DNA of 64,000 nt from positions 1-64,000 of the forward strand of contig NZ_JXMW01000006.1 of NCBI RefSeq assembly GCF_002072215.1, given 5' to 3'. The position numbers and the translations under genes were made by a program. Under the pieces are notes generated by a model. The model ran no database searches. It saw only the letters and a list, made by a program, of their open reading frames with translations, and had not been told where the DNA came from. Every line of letters starts with the position of its first letter. Position 1 is the first letter of the stretch. This DNA comes from Methanobrevibacter arboriphilus JCM 13429 = DSM 1125 (GTDB lineage Archaea; Methanobacteriota; Methanobacteria; Methanobacteriales; Methanobacteriaceae). Of this stretch, positions 18,490-28,248 are shown piece after piece.

Positions 18490-19401
18490 TCTTTTTTACC
18501 CCCCATAATCTTATTCTAAAAAGATATGAAATTTTTTTGATATATAAATCAATTATACATATCAATGTAAACTATTTACAATCAATATTCATATGATTAG
18601 AACTAATGTTCATATCTAGTAATAATATATAAATAAAAAAATAATTAATTTAAACATTAAAGTTATTATAATTCCAATATGAATAAGACTGCATATAGAA
18701 ATATTAATTATTCTATATTTAAATCTTTTTGTAAGTAATTATTTTATAGAATTTAATGATGTTTGTAAATTAGTTTGATATTGATTTGATTAATAATTAT
18801 TTTTATTCAGTTAGTGTATGAATTATTAAACAATATCGACTAAAATTCAATACATATATGTTTTATACAAGAATATAATAAAATTTAAAATTATTGATCA
18901 ATACAAAAAAATAATATAAGTTGTTTTAAAATAAAACTTTTATTTTTAATGATTTTTAATTAATTATTATTAATTTTTTAATTGATTCTTTAACTAATTT
19001 TTTAAATAATTTTAAATAATTTTAATATTTTAAAAATAGTAACTATTAAATATATTTAAAATGAAACATAACGATATGATAATTAAACATAACGGTTTAA
19101 TAATTAAAAATAATATATAAAAATTATATAAAGATTATATAAAGATTATATATAGTTTTATAAATTAAAATTTCGATATGTTACAATAAATATAACGATG
19201 CAATATATCTATTAACAGAATTAGAATATTGATGTGAAAATCTACATATAAACTATATAATATTCTATAGAATACTATAAAAAACAATAGCCTAAAAAAG
19301 AGATCTATTCATCGTTTTATAAAATCTTATTATTAAAGGGGGGTTATAAAATAGTATTAATCAATTCAAATAAGAATTTTAAAATTTATAAAGTTCTTAT
19401 T
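18490..19401. other. Divergent promoter region between two adhesins
   Basis: About 900 bp, strongly AT-rich. AAACATAACG occurs at 19064-19073 and again at 19085-19094, spaced 21 bp, with a related ATAACGATG near 19193. G6 runs, probably acting as ribosome binding sites, lie at both ends (18499-18504 on the minus strand, 19338-19343 on the plus strand). No gene is seen. Confidence 0.65.
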
Positions 19402-21381
19402 ATGATATTTTTTCTCATTGCTTTATTTAGTATGATACATGAAGCTTCTGCTTCAAAAATTATTATTAATGATGAGAGTTATTATGAAAGTCATTCAATA
19501 ATACTTAATGATGAAATTAATAATCAAATAAAGAATGCTAAAGATGATGATATTATAGAATTTAAAGGTTCTACATATAATAACCTCAATATATCCATAA
19601 ATAAGAAAATTAAAATCATATCAAGTAACCAAACAAAAATAATAGGCTCTAACTTAGGATCTGCATTTAATATACAAAACACTAAAGATGTTTCAATAAG
19701 TGGTTTTATTATACAAAACTATGAAACTGGGATCACTATAACAAACTCATCTAATATAAATTTAACAAATAACATTATAAACCTTGTTAAAAACACAGGT
19801 ATAGATGTATATGACTCAAATAATATTAATATATCTAATACAACAATAGATAAGAATAATAATGGAATATCTATAAAAAATTCCAATAATACTCTAATTA
19901 AAAACATAAAAATATCAAAGAGCAATGGAAATGGAATAGAACTGATAAATTCTAAAAATAGCTTTATAACAAATTCTAAAATAGAATTCTCTGGTTTAGC
20001 TCAAGAAATCTCAATGACTAGTTCTAGAGATAATATGAGTGGTGTCTATTCAAAAAACTCGATGAATGTGAAGATATCAAATTCTAATTTAACATACAAT
20101 GTTAATGGGATTGGTATTTCTAATTCAAGTAATGTTTCTTTTACCAATAATACTATTTTACATAATACATACTTTGGTGTTCTATTTGAAGGAGGATATT
20201 CAGACAATGTATTAATACATAATAATTCTATTCAGTATTCTAATGTAGGTATTAAATTTAATAATATTATAAGCAACCTTACAGTTGTAAAAAATATAAT
20301 AATAAATAATATTGAAAGAACCGACATTGGCTTATATGATGGTGGGGCAGGAATACAATTTGGAAGTGAATTAAGATATTTCTTAGACAATACAATTAAA
20401 CATAATATTGTAACCTATAATAATCAGAGAACATTTGACGGTCAAAGAATGAATGATCCTTATCAATATGTTAAAGAAATAGATTCCTATGATATTGTTA
20501 TAGGATCTAATTTAATTAAACCTGATGATTGGGTATGTGGTATCTTAATAAATCCTCCTTATTTAAAAATTTTAAGGGTAGGTCCAGCAACATACATGGC
20601 ATATATAATTGATGGGGATACAGGGAAAGTTGCTTCTAATATGCCAACAGGCATAATAACTTTTTATGTAGGTAAAAAAATTTTCAAAACATATATGATT
20701 AACGGTTCTGCTTTTGTTGTTTTTAATGCTATGGATCTTATTGGAGAAGTTAGAGCTGAGTTTTATGGACTTTCAGCTGTTTTAAATTGGAACACAATAG
20801 TAACAAACATGTTACCAGTTTCTCCTCCAGATAATTACAAAGATTGGGAAAATATCAACAATGATCAATCAGGTACAGGATCCGAACCAGGTACAGGAAA
20901 TGGAAATGGAAACGGGAATGGTAATGGAAACGGTGATGGATCAGGAAATGGAAAAGGTACAGGAAGCGGAAATGGAAAAGGATCTGGTACAGGAAATGGA
21001 AATTATGGGAATAATCCAAATGGAGCTGGTTCATCTCCTACATTTGCAGCTGCAGGATCTATTCCATATAAACAGTCTTTTAGTAAAATGGAATCATCAG
21101 CTAACGATTATGATGATGAATCTTCTAATTCCCCATCTACTAGTCCTTCAGCAAAAAATAATAATAAAGCCTTTAAATCTTCTGAGTCAGCTAATAGTGG
21201 AGGTAGTTCTGGAGGATCATCTGGAGTAGGAGATTCAAAAACTTCAATAGTTTCTGAATTACTGTTAGAAGAAACTAAAAAAGAGCTTACTACAAATGAT
21301 ATTGCATTAGCCCATACTATAATATTTATATTTGTAATATTAATTTTATATGGATTTAAAAGAAAAAGAGAAGTTTTTTAA
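19402..21381 (+). CDS. NosD-type beta-helix surface protein with Gly-rich stalk and C-terminal anchor
   Basis: From the ATG at 19402 it has 659 residues, but that start gives a signal peptide with no basic part and no binding site. The frame stays open upstream, where a G6 site (19338-19343) stands 7 bases before an ATA (19351); starting there adds VLINSNKNFKIYKV, a normal basic n-region, so the true start may be non-canonical. Residues ~40-350 are beta-helix rungs (NNIINLVKN, SNNISNTT type). A globular domain (~360-480) follows, then a Gly-Asn stalk (~495-550, GNGNGNGDGSGNG), a Ser-rich linker, and a membrane helix ending GFKRKREVF, facing the cytoplasm. Confidence 0.85.
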   Translation: MIFFLIALFSMIHEASASKIIINDESYYESHSIILNDEINNQIKNAKDDDIIEFKGSTYNNLNISINKKIKIISSNQTKIIGSNLGSAFNIQNTKDVSISGFIIQNYETGITITNSSNINLTNNIINLVKNTGIDVYDSNNINISNTTIDKNNNGISIKNSNNTLIKNIKISKSNGNGIELINSKNSFITNSKIEFSGLAQEISMTSSRDNMSGVYSKNSMNVKISNSNLTYNVNGIGISNSSNVSFTNNTILHNTYFGVLFEGGYSDNVLIHNNSIQYSNVGIKFNNIISNLTVVKNIIINNIERTDIGLYDGGAGIQFGSELRYFLDNTIKHNIVTYNNQRTFDGQRMNDPYQYVKEIDSYDIVIGSNLIKPDDWVCGILINPPYLKILRVGPATYMAYIIDGDTGKVASNMPTGIITFYVGKKIFKTYMINGSAFVVFNAMDLIGEVRAEFYGLSAVLNWNTIVTNMLPVSPPDNYKDWENINNDQSGTGSEPGTGNGNGNGNGNGNGDGSGNGKGTGSGNGKGSGTGNGNYGNNPNGAGSSPTFAAAGSIPYKQSFSKMESSANDYDDESSNSPSTSPSAKNNNKAFKSSESANSGGSSGGSSGVGDSKTSIVSELLLEETKKELTTNDIALAHTIIFIFVILILYGFKRKREVF

Positions 21382-21445
21382 ACCAAAAATCCAAAAATTA
21401 ATAAATCAAAATAAGTATTAAAAATTATTAATTAAAAAACATTTG

Positions 21446-21496
21446 AAAAAAAAAAAAAAAAAACTTATCGAAATAATGATAACTCAAAAAAAAAAA
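21446..21496. repeat. Poly-A tracts (A18 and A11) before the next adhesin
   Basis: A18 at 21446-21463 and A11 at 21486-21496 lie between the stop of one adhesin and the start of the next, within 70 bp of the ATG at 21516. Such tracts can vary in length and alter promoter spacing. Effect unproven. Confidence 0.85.
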
Positions 21497-21515
21497 CTAT
21501 AAGGTGTATTGATAA

Positions 21516-24500
21516 ATGAAAATAAATAATAAAACAGCTTTTAAGAAGACAATCTTTATAATAATATTAATTGCAATTTTTATTTTAAATATTAATTATA
21601 TATCTGCAGCAACAATTAACAATGAAACAGGTTCTAGTTTAAATGAAGCCATTCAAAATTCTACTAACAATGAAACTATACTTATGGAAGAGGGTATATA
21701 TCAAAGAGGAGTAAACAGTTCTGATGAACATAGAGACTATGGTATTATAATTGATAAAAACATCACGATTATAGGAAATTCAAACTCAACTATAATAGAC
21801 CTAACAGGAAAAGATTCAAGAGCCTTCAATATAACTAAAACAGGATATTTAACTTTAATCAATATAACAATACGGAATAGTAACCAATTAGGCAATAAAG
21901 GAGGTATAATATATAACGAAGGTTTTTTAAGTTTGATTAATTGTACTTTCATAAATAATACTTTATATGGTAATTTAATAGATGATAATCTTTCTGGAGG
22001 AGTGATATATAATTCAGGAAGTAATGTTTTAATAGAAAATTCTAGTTTTATTAATAATAAATTAATTAGCAATAATCAAACAGCTTCTGGTGCGGTCATA
22101 TATAACAATGGAGACAATTTAACAATAAAAAATTCTATTTTTAATAATAATACAATTTCTTCATCTAATTCCACAGTTTCAGGGTCAGTAATATATAATT
22201 CAGGACATAATTTTCAAATAATCAATAATTCTTTTTTTAACAACACACTATCTTCATCAAAAGGATATGGAGGAGTGATATATAATAATGGAAACAATTT
22301 CCAAATAAGCAATAGTAACTTTTCTAAAAATACTCTTTCTGCATCAACAGGATATGGAGGAGTAATATATAATAATGGAAATAGCTTCCAAATAAATAAT
22401 ACAAATTTTTTTAACAATACACATAATAGTATGGGAGCTGGTTCTCCAGGATATGGAGGAATTATATATAATAAGGGATATGACTTCCAAATAAACAATA
22501 GTAACTTTTCAAATACTGGTTTGTCTGCATGGTTTGGTTATGGAGGTGTTATATATAATGAAGGAAATAATTATCTAGTTGAAAATTCTTATTTTAAAAA
22601 TAATGGAATAAATAATGGTGGAGGAGGTGCTGCTGGTTATGGTGGTATCTTTTATAATACAGGAGACTTTTTAAACCTGAAAAATTCTTATTTTATAAAT
22701 AGTATAGTGTCTTCTGGTGGAGGAGGTGCTGCTGCCTATGGTGGTGTTGTCTATAACACAGGAAACTTTTTAAATATTAGTGAATGTTATTTCACAAATA
22801 GTACAGTATCTTCTAGTGGAGGAGGTGCTAGTAGCTATGGAGGCGTAATTTTTAATATAGGTAATAATTCTTCATTTAGCTTAAGTAATTTTACCAATAC
22901 ACGTATCACTTCAGGTGGTGCTAGTGCAACATCTCGTGGAGGAGCTATATACAATGAAGGGAATAACCTAATAGTTAAAAATTCTTATTTTTTAGATAAT
23001 ACAATATCTAATGATCTTGGTAATACTTTATATAATAAAGGTCAAAATATAAGTCTTAATTATAATGTTATTATCGATAACTATTCAAAATCAGTATACA
23101 ATGAACAAGTTAATAATACTCTTAATGCATCCTATAATTGGTGGGGAAATAATAATGGATCTCGAGTATTGAATTGTATTGTTGACAATTACTATGAGAT
23201 AACAATAACAAATTCAGATGTATTAAACAAATATACAAATGATCAATTTAATTTTACTTATTATTTCCATTTGAATAATACTAATAATACATATGGTATT
23301 GATTTATTACCTTATTTTAATGTGGAATTTTTTAATAATGGTGGAAGTATAGCTGAAATTCCTAGTAAGTTTGATGGTAGAGTTGCTAATTATTCATTTA
23401 CAATTAACTTAAAACATGAATTTAATAATATTACTATAGTGACAAATAAAAATATGGTTTATAACATAATTTTTATTTACGATACATATATTGATTATAA
23501 CAATACTTCAGGATTTGGTAATCGTTTGGTAAACTTAAGTGCTTTATTAGTAAATTCTAAAGGAAATCCTATATCTAATCAAATTATTAACTTTTATATT
23601 GATGATACATACTTAGGAAGTGCAATTACAGATAAAAATGGTATAGCTATTTTATCATGGTTAGCTAATAAGTCTGGGAAACTTGATATAAAAGTTGTCT
23701 TAAATAAAACTACAAACTATATTAATTCAGATAATGAAGGTTGGTTAAATATAACTCCAAGTAACTTTACTATTTATATTCAAAATTTCACAAGTAAATA
23801 TAATCAATACATAATCTATAATATCTATGTTTTTGATAAGTCAATTGAAACACTAGGGTTAAATGGAGTATTAAACATTGGAATTGATGGAAAAGATTAC
23901 TATATTAATATTGTTAATGGATATGGAATGGGTTCTTGGTTAGCAAACAAAACAGGAATCATAAACTATACAGCATACTTCCATGATCCTGCATATAATG
24001 ACCTCAATCTTAAAGGGCACTTTAATATAACTAATGCAAATGCAAATATAATCATTACAAATAACACAGGCACATACAATAAAAACTTAATATACTACAT
24101 TAGTGCTACCGACGGAGATTTAAACTTAAATGGTCAACTTACAATCACAATCAATGGAAAAAACTACTATATAAACATAATAAATGGTAGAGGAAATGGA
24201 ACATACTATGCAAATAAAACAGGAATCATAAATTATACTGCTAAATTTGAATCTTATGGTTACAATTCCCAAACATATAAAGGATATTTTAACATCGTTA
24301 ATTCAAATGTCACAAATGAAGAAAATCCATTCCAACAACCAACAATAGACTCTGATGTAATAAAATGGTTTTATAGAATATATATAATAGGATCTCCTGT
24401 TGTAAATGGTAATATAATCTATGCCAATGCATACAATGGAACAGTTTATGCTTTCAACCGAGATGGACAAATAATATTCACTTATGACACTGGAAGCTAC

Positions 24501-26879
24501 TTAATCAATTCACCAACAATAGGTAAAAGTGGAACAATATATGTTGTAAGTTGGGATAACAAACTACATGCTTTAAAACCTGATGGAACACTCAAATGGA
24601 TATTTGATGCAGGAGATTCCAATTTCGGAGTTTCACCTATAACCGATGAAAATGAAATAATATACTTTACAAGTCAAAACGGAACATTATTTGCAGTAAA
24701 TCCTAATGGAACCTTAAAATGGAAATATCAACTTCATGAATCATACATATACAATTATAGCTCCAATTATGTAGAATTTAGATCAGGAAATATGGCAATT
24801 GGACCAGATGGAACAGTATATGTAATTAACAATTACAGAGAAGGAAATAATAATATCTTCAAAACAACCCTTCTTGCAATTAACAATAACGGCACATTTA
24901 AATGGGAATACCAATTAGAGCAAAAATACTCAATAGCAAGCTATAACACACCGATAGTTGGAAAAGATGGAATAATATATTTAACTGCAAATGATGGTAG
25001 TGATAAAAAAGAAGGATGTTCAGTATATGCAATAACTTCAGTTGGAACTTTAAAATGGAAATGGAATTCTGATAAAACAGTGCAACAAGCATATGGAATT
25101 TATTTAACACATAATGGAACAGCTTACATAATGTTCGAGGACAAATTGAGAGCATTTTACAATGGTAACTTAATATGGGAATTTGATCATGGTGGAGTAT
25201 CAGAAGGATATTTAGCACCAATTGTTGATAATGATGGAATTATATACATAGGAACCAAAAATGGTCTTTTTGTTATTAATCCAGATGGAACATTAAAATG
25301 GAATAAAACAACAGACTCCATAACATCATCAATTGCTATTGGAAAAGATGGAACAATATATTTTATTGACAATAAGAAAATTTATGCATTAAACAAACCT
25401 CAAGCTAATTTTACAATTACAATCGAAAAACTAAAAGTTGAATTTAATGACAATTCTAAAGGTAATAACTTCGAATACTATTGGGACTTTGGAGATGGAA
25501 CCACCTCAACAGAATACAACCCAACCCACAGATATAAAGACTATGGAACATATACCATAACACTAAAAATAAAAAACCAAGAATTTGAAGATACAATACA
25601 AAAAACAATAAATCTTAAAGAAATATTACCTCCAACAATAAAAAGCAATATACCAAGTGGTAAATATAACAGTGCAATAAATATCAAATTTACAAGTGAT
25701 AGTGAAACCAATGTAATGTACTACACAATCAATGGAGGAGAGCCAATAATAGGAATAAATAAATATTCAGGACAAACAATCAATTTAAATAAAACAACAA
25801 CAATCAAAATAATAGCAATAGATATATACAACAATACATCTCCAGTTTATACATATATTTTCAATATAGAACTTCCTAAAAATAACACAACAAAAAACAC
25901 AACAAAAATATATAAATCAGATCTAATAATCTCTAAAATCACATACTCAAAAGGATATTATTACTTTAAAATCATCAACAAAGGAAATAAAACATCACAA
26001 ACAAGTAAAATGTTATTAAAATACAATAAAAAATATTATAAAACAATAACAATACCTAAGATATATGCTGGAGATAGTAAAACAATAAAATCAAAATTCT
26101 ATGCAAAATTATTACATAAAACAAAATACGCATACCTAAACTACAATAAAAAACTCATAGAATCAAACTATAAAAACAATAAGGTTAAATTTAAAACCAA
26201 ATATACACTAAAAAATCCAAAACCAGACTTAATATTACTAAAAATCGAAAGAATATACCCAACAGGATCACATGCTAATGACCCAAAATATTACAACACA
26301 ACAATATATAATTGCACTATAAAAAATCAGGGGGATGCAAACAGTGGCCCAACCAAAATGAAAGTATCAATAAGCTCAACAATGTACAAAATAGTAAATA
26401 TTCCAAGTATAGCAAAAGGAAAAACTATAGGATATATTTTATTCTTCTTTAATCAATCATCACATTTAAACTACACAAACAATAATCATAAAACAAAAAC
26501 AGTAGAACTTAACTATGATAAAAAAGTAACTGAATCAACATATACAAACAATAAAATAACATTTAAAGAATCTTACCTTAGATATAAACCAGATTTACAA
26601 GTAACAAGTATCAAAAGAAGTGGAAATACCTACTCTGTTAAAATAAAAAATAAAGGAACTGGAGATTCAACAGCAAGCAAATTAATGATTTGGTATAGTG
26701 ACACAAAATACAAAATAATAAGCGTGCCTGCAATAAAAAAAGGAACAACTAAACTTATTAAAATCAACTTTTATAAATACTCAACACACAAAAACATATA
26801 CAAATATATAAACCTAAACTATGATAGAATGGTTACAGAATCAAACTATAATAACAACATAATAAAATTTAAAATATAA
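21516..26879 (+). CDS. Giant adhesin-like protein: beta-helix, Ig-like, PQQ propeller, PKD, chitobiase-C, CARDB
   Basis: 1787 residues; AAGGTG precedes the ATG by ~9 bases. Signal peptide 1-28. The beta-helix (~30-545) has Gly-rich rungs (SGGGGAAGYGG type, YNTGN) and ends in NWWGNNNG. Ig-like modules ~640-940 include a repeated unit (INIVNGYGMGSWLANKTG and INIINGRGNGTYYANKTG). A PQQ-like propeller (~950-1290) has blades with the phrase NPDGTLKW. PKD ~1295-1360 (WDFGDGTTS), one chitobiase C-like module ~1370-1450, and three CARDB-like modules ~1465-1787, the last ones very Lys-rich. No membrane anchor; the basic C-terminal modules may bind the acidic cell wall (inference). Its N-terminal two thirds repeat the order of the divergent gene at 14848. 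Confidence 0.88.
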   Translation: MKINNKTAFKKTIFIIILIAIFILNINYISAATINNETGSSLNEAIQNSTNNETILMEEGIYQRGVNSSDEHRDYGIIIDKNITIIGNSNSTIIDLTGKDSRAFNITKTGYLTLINITIRNSNQLGNKGGIIYNEGFLSLINCTFINNTLYGNLIDDNLSGGVIYNSGSNVLIENSSFINNKLISNNQTASGAVIYNNGDNLTIKNSIFNNNTISSSNSTVSGSVIYNSGHNFQIINNSFFNNTLSSSKGYGGVIYNNGNNFQISNSNFSKNTLSASTGYGGVIYNNGNSFQINNTNFFNNTHNSMGAGSPGYGGIIYNKGYDFQINNSNFSNTGLSAWFGYGGVIYNEGNNYLVENSYFKNNGINNGGGGAAGYGGIFYNTGDFLNLKNSYFINSIVSSGGGGAAAYGGVVYNTGNFLNISECYFTNSTVSSSGGGASSYGGVIFNIGNNSSFSLSNFTNTRITSGGASATSRGGAIYNEGNNLIVKNSYFLDNTISNDLGNTLYNKGQNISLNYNVIIDNYSKSVYNEQVNNTLNASYNWWGNNNGSRVLNCIVDNYYEITITNSDVLNKYTNDQFNFTYYFHLNNTNNTYGIDLLPYFNVEFFNNGGSIAEIPSKFDGRVANYSFTINLKHEFNNITIVTNKNMVYNIIFIYDTYIDYNNTSGFGNRLVNLSALLVNSKGNPISNQIINFYIDDTYLGSAITDKNGIAILSWLANKSGKLDIKVVLNKTTNYINSDNEGWLNITPSNFTIYIQNFTSKYNQYIIYNIYVFDKSIETLGLNGVLNIGIDGKDYYINIVNGYGMGSWLANKTGIINYTAYFHDPAYNDLNLKGHFNITNANANIIITNNTGTYNKNLIYYISATDGDLNLNGQLTITINGKNYYINIINGRGNGTYYANKTGIINYTAKFESYGYNSQTYKGYFNIVNSNVTNEENPFQQPTIDSDVIKWFYRIYIIGSPVVNGNIIYANAYNGTVYAFNRDGQIIFTYDTGSYLINSPTIGKSGTIYVVSWDNKLHALKPDGTLKWIFDAGDSNFGVSPITDENEIIYFTSQNGTLFAVNPNGTLKWKYQLHESYIYNYSSNYVEFRSGNMAIGPDGTVYVINNYREGNNNIFKTTLLAINNNGTFKWEYQLEQKYSIASYNTPIVGKDGIIYLTANDGSDKKEGCSVYAITSVGTLKWKWNSDKTVQQAYGIYLTHNGTAYIMFEDKLRAFYNGNLIWEFDHGGVSEGYLAPIVDNDGIIYIGTKNGLFVINPDGTLKWNKTTDSITSSIAIGKDGTIYFIDNKKIYALNKPQANFTITIEKLKVEFNDNSKGNNFEYYWDFGDGTTSTEYNPTHRYKDYGTYTITLKIKNQEFEDTIQKTINLKEILPPTIKSNIPSGKYNSAINIKFTSDSETNVMYYTINGGEPIIGINKYSGQTINLNKTTTIKIIAIDIYNNTSPVYTYIFNIELPKNNTTKNTTKIYKSDLIISKITYSKGYYYFKIINKGNKTSQTSKMLLKYNKKYYKTITIPKIYAGDSKTIKSKFYAKLLHKTKYAYLNYNKKLIESNYKNNKVKFKTKYTLKNPKPDLILLKIERIYPTGSHANDPKYYNTTIYNCTIKNQGDANSGPTKMKVSISSTMYKIVNIPSIAKGKTIGYILFFFNQSSHLNYTNNNHKTKTVELNYDKKVTESTYTNNKITFKESYLRYKPDLQVTSIKRSGNTYSVKIKNKGTGDSTASKLMIWYSDTKYKIISVPAIKKGTTKLIKINFYKYSTHKNIYKYINLNYDRMVTESNYNNNIIKFKI

Positions 26880-27385
26880 CAAAAAATGTAATTTATTAAA
26901 GTTTAATAAACTAACACTTTATTAATAAGCTAATGGTTTATTAAGCATTTTAATAAATACTTATTATATTTTTATTAAGTTTTTATTAGACTTTTATTAT
27001 ATTCCAGATTTTTATTATATTATTTTTCATGTTTTTAATTATTTTTCATATCTTTTTATATCTTTTTATATCTTTTATATTTGCACTGAATATTTATATC
27101 ATATAAAATACCCATCTATTTTATTACCAACTTATTTTTAAAATAATTAAAATTTAGTTAATATTTAGTTAATATTTAGTTATAATTATTGCATATTAAA
27201 TTATTACATATTAAAATTTATTATTAATATTAAATAAAAAATTATGAAAAATTATGAAAAGATATGAAAAATAATTAAAAATGATTAAAAGTTATAAAGA
27301 TTATAAAAATTAAAAACTAAAATTATAATCAATGTTATTTCAATTTAATAAGATTTATATTTTATAATATACATAAAAAACATTA
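26880..27385. other. Gap after the giant adhesin
   Basis: 506 bp. TTTATTAAA (26892-26900) and TTTAATAAA (26902-26910) make an AT-only palindrome just after the stop, possibly part of the terminator; T-rich stretches follow to ~27080. A TATA-like TTTATATTTTATAATAT ends ~20 bases before the next ATG. Confidence 0.55.
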
Positions 27386-27892
27386 ATGAACAAAAAGATT
27401 ATTATTGTAATTATAGTATTGTTAGCTACTGTATCTGTTAGTGGATGTATTAAAACTCCTATGGATAATATAAATAATATAATTCCAAGTTTAAGTCAGA
27501 ATATTGAAATTGGAGATGCAAATTATAATGAAGCTGTAACCTACCTTAATTTACATAATTATAACTTAGCTGAAGAAAAAGTACAAACATCAAGTAACAA
27601 CTTTCTTGAAGCAAAAAATAAAATGTTAGAAATTAATAAATATAATGAAAATATTAATGATACTCTATATTTACAATACCTTAGTTTAATTGAAGAAGAA
27701 TTAAACTTAAAAGAAAATGCAACCTCTAATCTCCAATTAGCTATACAAAATTTTAAAAAAGGAAATAAAGTAGTTGCAAATAATTATGTAAGTACAGCTA
27801 ATAAACTTATGAATCAAGGGATAAGTATACAAAATCAAAGAAATAACCTTGTTAAAAATAACCCAGATAAATTTAAAGAAGTTAATCAATAG
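27386..27892 (+). CDS. Small predicted lipoprotein
   Basis: 168 residues. The N-terminus is a lipoprotein signal: MNKKIIIVIIVLLA, then a lipobox ending SVSGC with the cysteine at 21. The rest is helical and Asn/Lys/Glu-rich with a TPR-like rhythm (NYNEAVTYLNLHNYNLAEEK; KKGNKVVANNYVSTANKL), so it may be a small protein-binding helical bundle outside the membrane. No ribosome binding site is seen and the TATA-like word is close to the ATG, so a leaderless message is likely. Not part of an obvious operon. Specific function unknown. Confidence 0.75.
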   Translation: MNKKIIIVIIVLLATVSVSGCIKTPMDNINNIIPSLSQNIEIGDANYNEAVTYLNLHNYNLAEEKVQTSSNNFLEAKNKMLEINKYNENINDTLYLQYLSLIEEELNLKENATSNLQLAIQNFKKGNKVVANNYVSTANKLMNQGISIQNQRNNLVKNNPDKFKEVNQ

Positions 27893-28248
27893 ATAAATTT
27901 AATCATAAACTTATTTTATTAATTATTAAATATTAAGTATTAATTAATTATATTATTAATATTAATTGATTATATTATTTTTATACTTTATTGATTTTTT
28001 AAATATGATAATAGAATAATTAGTTTTATTTTTAAGCTTAAAAAATTAAATAACCATATTTTACAGATAAAAACATTTACAGATAATAATATTAAAGATA
28101 ATTCAATAACTAATTAAATGACAAAAATAATATAAAAAATAACATAATCCAATGAAGAAATCAATGCCAATGAATATATTAAATAATAATTAATCTATTA
28201 AAAGATAATTAAAAATTATCAACAATTTTATCATTATAGAGGTAAAGA
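27893..28248. other. Gap upstream of the DHH-family gene
   Basis: 356 bp of AT-rich sequence ending in the ribosome binding site GAGGTAAAGA. No gene or clear structure. Confidence 0.6.

Noticed and set aside
20861-21229. 122-residue Met/Glu/Gln-rich plus-strand frame inside the adhesin
   Set aside because: It is the second frame of the Gly-Asn stalk repeat (GGAAATGGA) of the real gene.
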